DNA from: Allochromatium humboldtianum
GTDB lineage: Bacteria > Pseudomonadota > Gammaproteobacteria > Chromatiales > Chromatiaceae
Direction: 5' to 3'
Assembly: GCF_013385175.1 (NCBI RefSeq)
Contig: NZ_JABZEO010000007.1
Span: forward strand, 124,001 to 188,000
DNA length: 64,000 nt
In this document: positions 17,803 through 27,046 of the stretch, piece by piece
Numbering within the stretch: the first letter of the stretch is position 1
How the letters are laid out: each line of letters starts with the position of its first letter
Notes under the pieces: generated by a model
The model's database searches: none
Told to the model about the DNA's origin: nothing
Seen by the model: only the letters and a program-made list of their open reading frames with translations
Program-made: the position numbers and the translations under genes

Positions 17803-19081
17803 GCACGGATTTCCTGAAGGGGACCACGGACTCCAGCACCAGGCTGTCGCGTGTCATGACGCCCTGGGCGGGCGCCGTCCACGCAGTCGGGGTCTTGGGT
17901 GTCGAAGGTCTGGAATAGGACTCGGACCGGGCGGGCGCGGACTCGTCGCGCGGCGCGAACCAGGGGTTCTCGATCCTGACGGGGGCGCTCTCGACCTGCG
18001 CGCGCGGCTGGAGTCGCGGACTCGGCTCGCCCAGCGCCAGCCGCGTCAGATGTGCCGTGTCGGCCTTGTGGAAGTCTTCCTCGATGCGCTGGCCGTCGCT
18101 CTGGAAGACCAGCCCCAGATGCTGTTCCAGCAGCACCGAGAGGATCTCGCCGAGCCGTTCGGCTTCGTCGATCTTGGTCAGCACCAGGGCCGAGGGTTCG
18201 CAGCTCTGGAAGGCCTTGAGCACCTGACGCAGCACCCCGGCCTGATGGGTCGCCGGAATCACCAGCCAGGTCTCGATCTCGACCAGATGGCGGATCTGGG
18301 CGAAGAGCTTGCGCTCGGCGGCATCGCGCGCCGAGCGTCCCTCGGTGTCGACGAGGATGAGATGATCGCCGGCCGTGCGATTGGCCAGATTGAGCAGATC
18401 GCGTTCGTTCTCCAGCAGGATGACCGGCACGCCGGCCATCTGGCCGAAGGCCTGGAGCTGCTTGTGAGCGCCGATGCGCTGACGGTCGAAAGTGACCAGG
18501 GTCACGGAGTCCGGCCCCAGGCGACGAATACGGTGCAGCGCCAGCCGGCTCAGGGTGGTGGTCTTGCCCGCGCCTGTGGGACCGACGAGCGCCAGCACAC
18601 CGCCGCGTTCAAGCACGCCGGGCTGCACGCTCGCGACCGAGGCGGCGAGACGGGTCCGCAGACGGCTCCAGGCTTCCTCAGACGTCTGATCCTCCTGGAG
18701 ACCGCCGATGAGCGAGCGCGCCAGTGACTCGTCGAATCCGCACTCGACCAGCCGTTCGATGATCCCGGCGGCCAGCGGATGACGCACAGCCCATTGATCG
18801 CGTTCGCTCAGCGCCTGCTGTTGCGCCAGCAGGGCGCGCAGATCGCGCAGTTCGCGGCGCATCGCGGCCAGATCGGAATCGGCCGCCGCCGTGCGCATGG
18901 AGCGTGACATACTGGGGCGTGCCGGTGCGCTCGGCTCGGTCGGAACCTCCATGGCGGCCACGACCTCCAGCACGCCATCGACGCGACGGCTCGACAGAAT
19001 CACCGCGTCCGGTCCCTGCTGCTCACGCACCTGGCGCATGGCGTCCTGCATGTTCTTTGCCTGATAGCGCCGTACATTCAT
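17789..19081 (-). CDS. flhF: Flagellar biosynthesis SRP-type GTPase FlhF
   Basis: A 430-residue SRP-family GTPase that places the flagellum at the cell pole. The basic N-terminal B domain (MNVRRYQAKNMQDAM) precedes a variable linker, then the NG domain with P-loop GPTGAGKT (167-174), DTEGRSARD and TKIDEAERLG motifs. The G3 element reads DTEG rather than the usual DTAG/DTVG. It is followed by flhG with overlap and preceded by flhA. Confidence 0.94.
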   Translation of the reverse strand: MNVRRYQAKNMQDAMRQVREQQGPDAVILSSRRVDGVLEVVAAMEVPTEPSAPARPSMSRSMRTAAADSDLAAMRRELRDLRALLAQQQALSERDQWAVRHPLAAGIIERLVECGFDESLARSLIGGLQEDQTSEEAWSRLRTRLAASVASVQPGVLERGGVLALVGPTGAGKTTTLSRLALHRIRRLGPDSVTLVTFDRQRIGAHKQLQAFGQMAGVPVILLENERDLLNLANRTAGDHLILVDTEGRSARDAAERKLFAQIRHLVEIETWLVIPATHQAGVLRQVLKAFQSCEPSALVLTKIDEAERLGEILSVLLEQHLGLVFQSDGQRIEEDFHKADTAHLTRLALGEPSPRLQPRAQVESAPVRIENPWFAPRDESAPARSESYSRPSTPKTPTAWTAPAQGVMTRDSLVLESVVPFRKSVHAAY

Positions 19082-19103
19082 CGCTCAAACTCCCGTTACT
19101 CGA

Positions 19104-21212
19104 TCAGGCCCGTGCCTGCGCATTGTCGCTCTTGCCCACGGTGGCCACGACCCGGATGCGTCGATTGTCAGGGATCTCGGTGAAGGCGAGGACGACCAGG
19201 TTGCGCACCGCCCCTCTCAGCCAACCCGCGATCCAGGACCGGATCTCCGGAGCCACCACCAGGACAGCCGGCGCGCCTTCGGCCTCTTGCTTGCGAGCCG
19301 CTTCCGTCACCGAGCGTTGGAGCCGCTCGGCCAGACCGGGCTCGATGCCGATGGTTTCGCCCTGACTGCCTTGTAGCGATTTATGCAACAGTTGTTCCAA
19401 GGATGGATCGAGTGCGATCAGCGGCAGCTCGTCCTCGGGTCCGATCAGATCCTGCACGATCGAACGGGCGAGCGCCACGCGCACGGCGGCGGTCAAAGCG
19501 GCGGGATCTTGACTCTTGACCGAACGTTCCGCCAAGGTTTCGGCGATGGTGCGCAGATCGCGGATGGCCACCTGCTCGGCCAGCAGGTTCTGAAGCACCT
19601 TGAGCACCACGCCCAGCGAGATGGTCTTGGACGACAGCAGGTTTTCGACCAGTTTGGGCGAGCGGCGTCCGAGCTGATCGAGCAGATGCTGCACCTCCTC
19701 GTGCCCGATGAGCCGGTGGGCGTTCTCGCGGAAGATCTGCGACAGATGGGTGGCGATGACGGTGGCCGAGTCGACCACGGTATAGCCGGCGGCCTGGGCC
19801 GCGTCGCGGTTGGCCGGGTCGATCCAGAGCGCGTCCAGGTTGAAGGTCGGATCCTTGGTCGGCGTGCCCTCGACGGTGCCGAACACCTGTCCAGGATTGA
19901 TCGCCAGATCGCGATCGGGGAAGACCTCGGCCTCGGCGGCGGTCACACCCAGCAGCGAGATCCGGTACTGGTTCGGCCCCAGCTCCAGGTTGTCGCGAAT
20001 GTGCACCGGCTGAATGAGAAAACCGAACTCCTGCGAGAGCTTGCGCCGGATGCCCTTGATGCGGGTCATGAGCTGGCCGTCCTGGGTGCGGTCGACCAGC
20101 GGGATGAGCCGGTAGCCCACTTCCAGCGACACCAGATCGACCGGCGGCACGTCCTCCCAGGACAGATCGCGATCCTCGGGCGCGGGCAGCGACATACCTT
20201 CAGGCAGGCGCTCGATGACCTCAGGCACTGGGGCTGGCGGCTTGGCAGCGATCAGATAGCCGGCCCCGATCAGGCTGGAGGAGATGCCGAGAAAAACCAG
20301 ATTGGGCATCCCCGGAATCAGGCCCAGAATCCCGATGACCCCGCCCGAGATATAGAGCACGCGCGGGTTGGCGAACATCTGGCCGAACACCTGCTTGCCC
20401 ATGTCCTGGGAGCTGGAGGTGCGGGTGACGATGATGGCCGTGGCCGAGGACAGCAGCAGCGAGGGGATCTGGGCGACCAGACCGTCGCCGATGCTCAGCA
20501 GGATGAAGGTGTTGGTGGCGTCGGCGAAGGTCATGCCGGCCTGGGTGACGCCGATGACGATGCCGCCGATGATGTTGATGAACAGGATCAGGATACCGGC
20601 GATGGCATCGCCGCGCACGAACTTGCTCGCGCCGTCCATGGAGCCGTAGAAGTCGGCTTCCTGCGCCACGTCCTCACGGCGCTTGCGCGCGTCCTCCTGC
20701 GAGATCAGGCCGGCGTTGAGATCGGCGTCGATCGCCATCTGCTTGCCGGGCATGGCGTCCAGGGTGAAGCGGGCGCTGACCTCGGAGACGCGCCCGGCGC
20801 CCTTGGTGACGACCACGAAGTTGATGATGACCAGGATGGTGAAGACCACCACGCCGATGGCGAAGTTGCCGCCGAGCACGAACTGGCCGAAGGCCTCGAT
20901 CACCTTGCCCGCCGCCTCGGTGCCCTCGCCGCCGTTGAGCAGGATCACGCGCGTCGAGGCGACGTTGAGCGCCAGACGCAGCAGGGTCGCGACCAGGATC
21001 ACGGTCGGGAAGGAGGCGAAATCGACCGGACGCGGGGTGTAGACCGCGACCATGACCACGATCAGCGACAGCGCGATGTTGAAGGTGAACAGCAGATCGA
21101 GCAGGAACGGCGGCAGCGGCAGCACCAGCATGCCGAGCAGCGCGATCAGCAGCAGGGGCGTGACCAGCCCCATGCGTCCGACATCGCTCAGACGTTCGAC
21201 CAGGGTCGTCAT
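19104..21212 (-). CDS. flhA: Flagellar export gate protein FlhA
   Basis: A 702-residue FlhA. About eight membrane helices lie in the first 330 residues, including LVAQIPSLLLSSATAIIVTR, and a large cytoplasmic domain (about 350-702) forms the export-gate ring that receives chaperone-substrate complexes. Length and order after flhB are standard. The start overlaps the flhB stop by four bases. Confidence 0.96.
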   Translation of the reverse strand: MTTLVERLSDVGRMGLVTPLLLIALLGMLVLPLPPFLLDLLFTFNIALSLIVVMVAVYTPRPVDFASFPTVILVATLLRLALNVASTRVILLNGGEGTEAAGKVIEAFGQFVLGGNFAIGVVVFTILVIINFVVVTKGAGRVSEVSARFTLDAMPGKQMAIDADLNAGLISQEDARKRREDVAQEADFYGSMDGASKFVRGDAIAGILILFINIIGGIVIGVTQAGMTFADATNTFILLSIGDGLVAQIPSLLLSSATAIIVTRTSSSQDMGKQVFGQMFANPRVLYISGGVIGILGLIPGMPNLVFLGISSSLIGAGYLIAAKPPAPVPEVIERLPEGMSLPAPEDRDLSWEDVPPVDLVSLEVGYRLIPLVDRTQDGQLMTRIKGIRRKLSQEFGFLIQPVHIRDNLELGPNQYRISLLGVTAAEAEVFPDRDLAINPGQVFGTVEGTPTKDPTFNLDALWIDPANRDAAQAAGYTVVDSATVIATHLSQIFRENAHRLIGHEEVQHLLDQLGRRSPKLVENLLSSKTISLGVVLKVLQNLLAEQVAIRDLRTIAETLAERSVKSQDPAALTAAVRVALARSIVQDLIGPEDELPLIALDPSLEQLLHKSLQGSQGETIGIEPGLAERLQRSVTEAARKQEAEGAPAVLVVAPEIRSWIAGWLRGAVRNLVVLAFTEIPDNRRIRVVATVGKSDNAQARA

Positions 21213-22363
21213 CGACGCCGTCTCCGGCGACGCGGCGCGCTGCGCGGATCGAGATACTCCTCGGGCACCGGCAGGTCATCGGCCAGCTCGACGTCCGGAT
21301 CCTCGCGCCGGATCTGATAGACATAGGCCAGGATGCGCGCCACGGCGATGAAGAGTCCGTTCGGGATCTCCTGGTTCAGATCCGTGGTGAAATAGATGGC
21401 GCGCGCCACGCGCGGGGCCTCGACGCGCACGATGCCGTGCTCCTCGGCCAGCTCGCGGATGGCCTGGGCCACCTCGTCGGTGCCCTTGGCGAGCAACAGG
21501 GGCGCGGCCATGGTCGCGGGCACATAGGAGATGGCCACGGCATAGTGGGTCGGGTTGGTGATGACCACGTCGGCCTTGGGCACCTCGGACATCATGCGCC
21601 GCTGCGCCATCTCGTGCTGCAACTGGCGGATGCGGCCCTTGACCTCGGGCTTGCCCTCGGTCTCCTTGAACTCGTCCTTGATCTCCTGGAGCGTCATGCG
21701 CAGTTGTTTCTGATGGTTCCAGATCTGGAAGGGTGCATCGATGGCGGCCACGACGATGAGTGCCGCCGCCGCGATGAGAAAGAGCCAGGCGGCCATATGC
21801 ACGGTCTGGACAATCGCCTGCTCCACGGCCATCTCGCCGAGCATCAGCAGATTATCCCAGATGCTCATGATGGCCAGAGTCGCCACGATCCCGACCAGAC
21901 CGAACTTGCCCAGCCCCTTGATCAGCTCCATCAGACCCTGCACCGAGAACACGCGCTTGAGGCCGGTGATCGGATTGAGCTTGGAGAACTTGGGCATGAG
22001 CGCCTGGGTCGAGAAGTTCATGCCTCCAACCAGGATCGGCCCCATGAGGGCGATCACCATGAGCAGACCGAACAGCGGCGCCAGGATCAGGAGCGCGCGT
22101 CCGAGCAGGTGCTGAAGATGGGGCGCCAGCAGGCCCTCGTCGAAGATGAGTGCGCGCTCCAGCGTCCAGCCCTCGATCATCAGCTGACTGATCCGCGCCG
22201 CCATGCCCCCGCCGAGGAAGAGCAGAAAGGCGCCGCCCACGACCAGGATCACGAAGGTATTGAGCTCGCGCGAGCGCGCGACCTGCCCTTTCTCGCGCGA
22301 TTCGCGCAAGCGTTTGGCGGTGGGGGCCTCGGAGCGTTCCTGGCCGTTTTCGTTCTCGGCCAT
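21209..22363 (-). CDS. flhB: Flagellar export switch protein FlhB
   Basis: A 384-residue FlhB with four membrane helices in residues about 35-215 and a cytoplasmic domain with the autocleavage motif NPTH at 270-273 (ADVVITNPTHYAVA). Cleavage between Asn and Pro switches export from rod/hook to filament substrates. The last residues are very basic (RRRRRR). It lies between fliR and flhA. Confidence 0.96.
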   Translation of the reverse strand: MAENENGQERSEAPTAKRLRESREKGQVARSRELNTFVILVVGGAFLLFLGGGMAARISQLMIEGWTLERALIFDEGLLAPHLQHLLGRALLILAPLFGLLMVIALMGPILVGGMNFSTQALMPKFSKLNPITGLKRVFSVQGLMELIKGLGKFGLVGIVATLAIMSIWDNLLMLGEMAVEQAIVQTVHMAAWLFLIAAAALIVVAAIDAPFQIWNHQKQLRMTLQEIKDEFKETEGKPEVKGRIRQLQHEMAQRRMMSEVPKADVVITNPTHYAVAISYVPATMAAPLLLAKGTDEVAQAIRELAEEHGIVRVEAPRVARAIYFTTDLNQEIPNGLFIAVARILAYVYQIRREDPDVELADDLPVPEEYLDPRSAPRRRRRRR

Positions 22364-22366
22364 GGC

Positions 22367-23149
22367 TCAGATCCTCGCCACCCGCTCGATCAGCGGCAGA
22401 GCCGTGAACAGGAAGTCGCCGATACGCGCCGTCAGACTCGGCAGCGTCAGCAGGATGATGAGAAAACCGGCGAGAATGGTGATCGGAAAACCGACGGCGA
22501 AGATGTTGAGCTGGGGCGCGGCGCGCGTCACTACGCCCATGGCCAGATTGATCAGCAGCAGCGAGGCGACCGCCGGCAGCGCGATGAGCACGGCTCCGGC
22601 GAACATCTGACTGCCGAAGCTCGCGATGAACCAGAGATCCTCGTTGTCCGGGCCGTCGAGTCCGATCGGAAAGGTCTCGAAGCTCCTGAGCAGGAGTTCG
22701 AACAGCACCAGATGCCCGTTCATCGCCAGGAAGATCAGGGTCGCGATGATCGAGAGATACTGCGAGATCATCGGCACCTGTACCCCGCCGACCGGATCGA
22801 CCGCCGAGGCGAAGCCCAGTCCCATCGAGAGTGCGATCGCCTCGCCGGCCTGATTGATCGCCGAGAACACCAGGGTGAGCACGAAGCCCATCGAGATCCC
22901 GATCAGCACCTGTTCGACCGCCACCACCAGGCCGCCGACGCTGAGCGGATCGATCGCCGGCGCCTCGGGCAGTTGGGGCGCGATCATCCAGGCCAGCAGC
23001 AACGCCAGCCCCAGACGCACGCGCGCGTTGATCTGGCGCGCGCCGAAGACGGGCATCACCAGCAGCATGGCGCTGATGCGCACGAAGGGCCAGACCAGCG
23101 AGACGGTCCAGCGCAGGATATCCGTGGCCTCGAGCGTGAGGGTCGACAT
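22367..23149 (-). CDS. fliR: Flagellar export apparatus protein FliR
   Basis: A 260-residue, highly hydrophobic protein with about six membrane helices; the segment MGFVLTLVFSAINQAGEAIALSMGLGFA is typical of FliR. It forms the core of the export gate with FliP and FliQ. It sits after fliQ and ends four bases before the flhB start. Confidence 0.94.
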   Translation of the reverse strand: MSTLTLEATDILRWTVSLVWPFVRISAMLLVMPVFGARQINARVRLGLALLLAWMIAPQLPEAPAIDPLSVGGLVVAVEQVLIGISMGFVLTLVFSAINQAGEAIALSMGLGFASAVDPVGGVQVPMISQYLSIIATLIFLAMNGHLVLFELLLRSFETFPIGLDGPDNEDLWFIASFGSQMFAGAVLIALPAVASLLLINLAMGVVTRAAPQLNIFAVGFPITILAGFLIILLTLPSLTARIGDFLFTALPLIERVARI

Positions 23150-23179
23150 GGCGATGGCGGGCGAGCGGGACCGCGTGAC

Positions 23180-23449
23180 TCAACCGATCATGCCGGGGAT
23201 GCTCTCGTAGAGCCGGGTGACATAGTCGGTGACGAGCGTGAGCATCCAGGGTCCGGCGATGATCAGCGCCGCCCCGACCCCGACCAGCTTGGGGATGAAG
23301 GTCAGCGTCATCTCCTGGATCTGGGTCGCGGCCTGGAACAGACTGATGATCAGACCGATGATGAGACCTGTAAGCAGAGGCGGGGCGGACATCAGGATGA
23401 TGATCTCGCCGGCCTCCTTGCCGACGTCCAGGACCATTTCGGGTGTCAT
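23180..23449 (-). CDS. fliQ: Flagellar export apparatus protein FliQ
   Basis: An 89-residue protein with two membrane helices (about 17-40 and 52-76) and the family pattern PPLLTGLIIGLIISLFQAAT followed by QEMTLTFIPKL. It is a member of the FliPQR core complex. The ATG at 23449 gives the standard family length; a longer in-frame upstream extension runs into fliP and is not plausible. fliR starts 30 bases downstream. Confidence 0.93.
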   Translation of the reverse strand: MTPEMVLDVGKEAGEIIILMSAPPLLTGLIIGLIISLFQAATQIQEMTLTFIPKLVGVGAALIIAGPWMLTLVTDYVTRLYESIPGMIG

Positions 23450-23544
23450 CTCAGTATTCCTCGTGTTCGGTTCGCGGCCGATGTGCTTCGGACACGGCCG
23501 GGTGGATCGGGATCTTCGCTGACGATCATGCAGGATCGGGGCCG

Positions 23545-23573
23545 GATATCCCAACCAACGGCTGGCTGTCAAG
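23545..23573 (-). promoter_or_regulatory. Possible sigma-70 promoter ahead of fliQ
   Basis: On the minus strand a perfect TTGACA (23568-23573) overlaps the fliP stop codon. It is followed 17 bases later by a weak -10-like GATATC (23545-23550), in the unusually long 119-base fliP-fliQ gap. The -10 match is poor, so this is a weak candidate for an internal promoter. Confidence 0.25.
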
Positions 23574-24318
23574 TATAGAAGCTGCGCGCCAGGGTTCCGA
23601 GCAGCAGCGACCAGCCATCGACCAGCACGAACAGCATCAGTTTGAACGGCAACGAGATGATCAGCGGCGAGAGCATCATCATACCCATGGACATCAGCAC
23701 GCTGGCCACCACCAGATCGATGATCAGAAAGGGGATCAGGATCAGGAACCCGATCTGGAAGGCCGTCTTCAGCTCGCTGATGACGAAGGACGGGATCAGC
23801 AGCGTCAGCGGAATGTCGTCCGGCGACTCGAAGCCGTCGATCCCCCGGATGCCGGCGAAGAGCGCCAGATCCGATTCGCGCGTCTGGGCCAGCATGAAGG
23901 TTCGCAGCGGCTTGACGGCCTTGGCGAGCGCCTCCTCGGTGCCGAGCTGTTCTTCCATATAGGGCTGGATGGCGGTGTCGTAGATCTCCTGGAAGATGGG
24001 CGACATGACGAACAGCGTCAGGAACAGCGCCAGACCGAGCAGCACCTGATTGGAGGGCGTCTGGGTCGTCCCCAGCCCCTGACGCAGGATACCGAGCACG
24101 ATGATGATGCGCGTGAACGAGGTCATCATGATCAGCGCCGACGGCAGCAGCGTCATCAGCGTCATGATGATGAGGATCTGGAGCGTGACCGAGTAGACCT
24201 GACCGCCGTCGGGCGCGGTCGTGACGGTCACGGCGTTCAGACCGCCGATCTGGGCCAGGACCAAGCCCGGCACGAGCACTCCGGCCGGCACCAGTCCCCA
24301 GCGCAAGAGCCGTTTCAT
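23569..24318 (-). CDS. fliP: Flagellar export apparatus protein FliP
   Basis: A 249-residue protein with a cleavable signal peptide (about 1-22, ending LVLA) and four membrane helices. Family signatures are [33 protein letters not shown] and [19 protein letters not shown]. It is the main ring component of the export gate. Its start overlaps the fliO stop. Confidence 0.96.
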   Translation of the reverse strand: MKRLLRWGLVPAGVLVPGLVLAQIGGLNAVTVTTAPDGGQVYSVTLQILIIMTLMTLLPSALIMMTSFTRIIIVLGILRQGLGTTQTPSNQVLLGLALFLTLFVMSPIFQEIYDTAIQPYMEEQLGTEEALAKAVKPLRTFMLAQTRESDLALFAGIRGIDGFESPDDIPLTLLIPSFVISELKTAFQIGFLILIPFLIIDLVVASVLMSMGMMMLSPLIISLPFKLMLFVLVDGWSLLLGTLARSFYT

Positions 24319-24743
24319 CCGGGCTTTCCGCCGCGCTTGAAGCGTTCGAGCAGACTGGCGAAATCCCCGCTCCAGGGTTCATCCGCCGGCGGCTCGATGG
24401 GCTGGGCGAGCGTGTGCAGATGCGTCACGCCCGCCGACGTCACGGCGATCAGGATCTGCTCGGCGCCGACCTGGATCAGCATCAGCCGCTCGCGGACGCC
24501 GATCGAGCGCACGGCCAGGAGGCGGATGGCGCCCTGTCCAGGCGTCGCCACGCCCGGAACCCGGCGCAGGAACCAGGCCAGGACGACGATGGCCAGAAGC
24601 ACCAGCACCAGCCCGCCGACCAGTTGGCTCAGATAGCCGGTCGCCGGCGCGATGACGGGCGTCTGGGGCTCGGCCCAGACCAGACCGGGCGCGAGCCAGA
24701 CTGCCCAAGCGATCGCCGACCCGGATCGCGCGCGCGTAGACAT
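24315..24743 (-). CDS. fliO: Flagellar assembly protein FliO
   Basis: A 142-residue protein with a signal-peptide-like N-terminus and one membrane helix ([21 protein letters not shown]), then a small cytoplasmic domain. FliO assists assembly of the FliP ring. The ATG at 24743 is chosen because GAGG lies five bases upstream. The alternative GTG at 24749 overlaps the fliN stop (GTGA) but sits directly on that ribosome-binding site. Confidence 0.88.
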   Translation of the reverse strand: MSTRARSGSAIAWAVWLAPGLVWAEPQTPVIAPATGYLSQLVGGLVLVLLAIVVLAWFLRRVPGVATPGQGAIRLLAVRSIGVRERLMLIQVGAEQILIAVTSAGVTHLHTLAQPIEPPADEPWSGDFASLLERFKRGGKPG

Positions 24744-24745
24744 CC

Positions 24746-25186
24746 TCACCTCAGCTTGCGCACGCGCTCGCTCGGGCTGATGACGTCGGTCAGCCGAATG
24801 CCGAATTTCTCGTTGACCACCACCACCTCGCCATGCGCGATCAGGGTGCCGTTGACCAGCACGTCGAGCGGCTCGCCGGCCAGACGGTCGAGCTCGACCA
24901 CCGACCCCTGGTTGAGTTGCAGCAGATTGCGGATCGGAATCCGGGTGCGCCCGATCTCCATGGCGATGGTCACGGGTACGTCCAGCACCATGTTGAGATT
25001 GACATCGGAGGCCGGTTCAGGCCGGGCGCCGCTGAAGTCCTCCGGACTCATGCGGCGGATGCCCTCCATGCCGGAATGCGTCTCTCCACCCTGTTCGCTT
25101 TCCTTCTGCTCCTCGAGCGCGGCCGCCCAGGCGTCGGCGATCGCCTCGTCCGGGTCGATCTCGGGTTGATTCGTGTCGTTGGTCAT
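24746..25186 (-). CDS. fliN: Flagellar motor switch protein FliN
   Basis: A 146-residue FliN with an acidic N-terminal extension and a C-terminal SpoA domain (about 70-146; LDVPVTIAMEIGRTRIPI ... HGEVVVVNEKFGIRLTDV). It forms the lower C-ring with FliM and binds FliH and CheY-P. ATG at 25186 is preceded by GGAGG about 11 bases away; the in-frame GTG upstream (25204) is itself part of that ribosome-binding site. Confidence 0.95.
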   Translation of the reverse strand: MTNDTNQPEIDPDEAIADAWAAALEEQKESEQGGETHSGMEGIRRMSPEDFSGARPEPASDVNLNMVLDVPVTIAMEIGRTRIPIRNLLQLNQGSVVELDRLAGEPLDVLVNGTLIAHGEVVVVNEKFGIRLTDVISPSERVRKLR

Positions 25187-25289
25187 CTGGCTTAAAACCT
25201 CCACCTGTCCGGGAGCCTCGGGACGTTTCTACTATCGGCGGCTCCGGCGCCGAACCGCGCAGACATCGGCCGAGTCGCCGCGAGGCGTC

Positions 25290-26267
25290 TCAATGCTTGA
25301 TATGTTCGATGATCTTGATGGCATTGATACCATTGGAGACCCCGAACTTACCACGAAAGAGCGGGATGTCCTCGACGTTGAGGATGACGGTCTCGGGCAG
25401 GTCGACCGGAATGATGTCGCCGGGCTTGACTTCGAGCAATTGCTCGACGGTCAGCGTCGCCTCGGTCAGCACCGAGCTGATCTCGACCTTGGCGAGCGGG
25501 ATCTCCTCTTCCAGCGCCCGCTGCCAGCGCTGATCGACGCCGCTGCGATCGGATTGCAGCCCCGTGTCCAGCACCTCGCGGATCGGCTCGATCATCGAAT
25601 AGGGGAAGGTGACGTGCATGTTGCCGCCGCCGCCTTCCAGTTCGATGTGAAAGTCGTTGATGACCACGATCTCGGTCGGGCTGACGATGTTGGCGAACTG
25701 CGGATTGACCTCGGCATTGATGAATTCGAAGTCCAGATGCATCACCGGCTCCCAGGCCTTCTGCATGTCGCTGAAGGAGGCATCGAGCAGGTTCTTGATG
25801 ACGCGCATCTCCATGGGCGTGAAGTCGCGTCCCTCGATGCGCGAATAATAACGCCCGTCGCCGCCGAAGAAGTTGTCGACCAGACCGAAGACCAGCTTGG
25901 GATCGAAGACGAACAGCGCCGTGCCGTGCAGCGGATAGACGCGCACCAGGTTCAGACTGGTCGGCACATAGAGCGAATGCAGATACTCCGAGAACTTGGT
26001 GACACGCGCGCCGATGACCGAGATCTCGGAGGAGCGGCGCAGCAGATTGAACAGGTGCACGCGCAGATAGCGCGCGAAACGCTCGTTGATCATGTCGAGC
26101 GTCGGCATCCGGCCGCGGACGATGCGATCCTGGGTCGCGAAATCGTAGGCGCGCGCCTGACCGTCCGGGGGAAAGGGATTGGAATCGGTATCGACGTCGC
26201 CGCTATCGACGCCATGCAGCAGGGCATCGATCTCGTCTTGGCTGAGGATGTCGGATTGCTGCGCCAT
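25290..26267 (-). CDS. fliM: Flagellar motor switch protein FliM
   Basis: A 325-residue FliM. The N-terminal CheY-binding peptide LSQDEIDALL (8-17) leads into the CheC-like middle domain (GGDGRYYSRIEGRDFTPMEMR) and a C-terminal SpoA domain. It is the CheY-P target of the rotor switch. It lies 22 bases from fliL by start-stop distance and 103 bases before fliN. Confidence 0.96.
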   Translation of the reverse strand: MAQQSDILSQDEIDALLHGVDSGDVDTDSNPFPPDGQARAYDFATQDRIVRGRMPTLDMINERFARYLRVHLFNLLRRSSEISVIGARVTKFSEYLHSLYVPTSLNLVRVYPLHGTALFVFDPKLVFGLVDNFFGGDGRYYSRIEGRDFTPMEMRVIKNLLDASFSDMQKAWEPVMHLDFEFINAEVNPQFANIVSPTEIVVINDFHIELEGGGGNMHVTFPYSMIEPIREVLDTGLQSDRSGVDQRWQRALEEEIPLAKVEISSVLTEATLTVEQLLEVKPGDIIPVDLPETVILNVEDIPLFRGKFGVSNGINAIKIIEHIKH

Positions 26268-26278
26268 TGCCTGGACCG

Positions 26279-26851
26279 TTACTGCATGATGAGCTCGTTG
26301 AAGAGCACATCACGGATATCGGACGGCTCGCTGGTACGGGCCAGCAGCCGCACCAGGGTCTGGCGCAGGGATTCGCGCAGGGTGTCCTTGCCCTCGGGCG
26401 TGTTGAGCGCGGCGTACTCCTGAGCTGCGAGCACCGTCAGGATGTCGTTGCGCAGCATGGGCATGTGTTTGTCCACGGCCGTGGTCACGGCCTGATTCGG
26501 CGTGGTGATGGTCAGACTGACGCGCAGGAAGCGGACCGGGCCGCCGGGCGAAAGGTTGACGGTCAGGCTCTCGATTTTGTGATAGATGAGCGGCCCGGCC
26601 ACGGGTATCGCGGCCGCGCCCTCCTCGGTCTGTCCCGCAGGCGCGGGCGCGGCCTCGCTCGATGCCTCGGCGGACGCCTCCGGCTCGTCGGCGGACTTGC
26701 CGTACCAGAGGAAATAATAGGCGGCGCCTCCGCCGCCCGCGAGCAGCAGCAACAGGATCACCAGGAGGATGATCAGCTTCATCCGACCGCCCGGCGCCTT
26801 CTCCGCCCCCTTGTCGGCCTGTTTCTTGTTGGCCTTCTTCTTCTCAGCCAT
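26279..26851 (-). CDS. fliL: Flagellar basal body-associated protein FliL
   Basis: A 190-residue protein with a Lys-rich cytoplasmic N-terminus, one membrane helix (about 24-49) and a periplasmic FliL domain ending in SEPSDIRDVLFNELIMQ. FliL supports stator function. The 195-base gap upstream (to fliK) has a weak -10-like TAAAAT with a poor -35 (CTGGTG, 17-base spacing) and a CCGCCGTCGGCGGCGG hairpin, so a separate fliL transcript is possible but unproven. Confidence 0.93.
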   Translation of the reverse strand: MAEKKKANKKQADKGAEKAPGGRMKLIILLVILLLLLAGGGGAAYYFLWYGKSADEPEASAEASSEAAPAPAGQTEEGAAAIPVAGPLIYHKIESLTVNLSPGGPVRFLRVSLTITTPNQAVTTAVDKHMPMLRNDILTVLAAQEYAALNTPEGKDTLRESLRQTLVRLLARTSEPSDIRDVLFNELIMQ

Positions 26852-27046
26852 GCTCCGCTCCTCTCGAATCGCGTTGCGCGTTCCATGGCGCGCGCACTGG
26901 AAAACCGTGGATCCGGGCGTCCGCCGCCGACGGCGGGGACATCCGGTCGGAATGATGAAGGGGTGATTTTAAACCGTACTGCGGCGAACACCAGCAGGCG
27001 TCGAGCGAGGATCGCCGATGCGTCGTCGGTTAGACAGGCGACGGAC

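Noticed and set aside
19383-23578. Very long open frames on the plus strand opposite flhA, flhB and fliR
   Set aside because: They are antisense shadows of GC-rich genes: composition is extreme in Gln/His/Asp/Arg, no family motifs, and the minus-strand genes are conserved flagellar genes.
25187-25289. Sigma-28 promoter in the fliM-fliN gap (GCCGATAG on the minus strand)
   Set aside because: No TAAA-type -35 at the required 15-base spacing.
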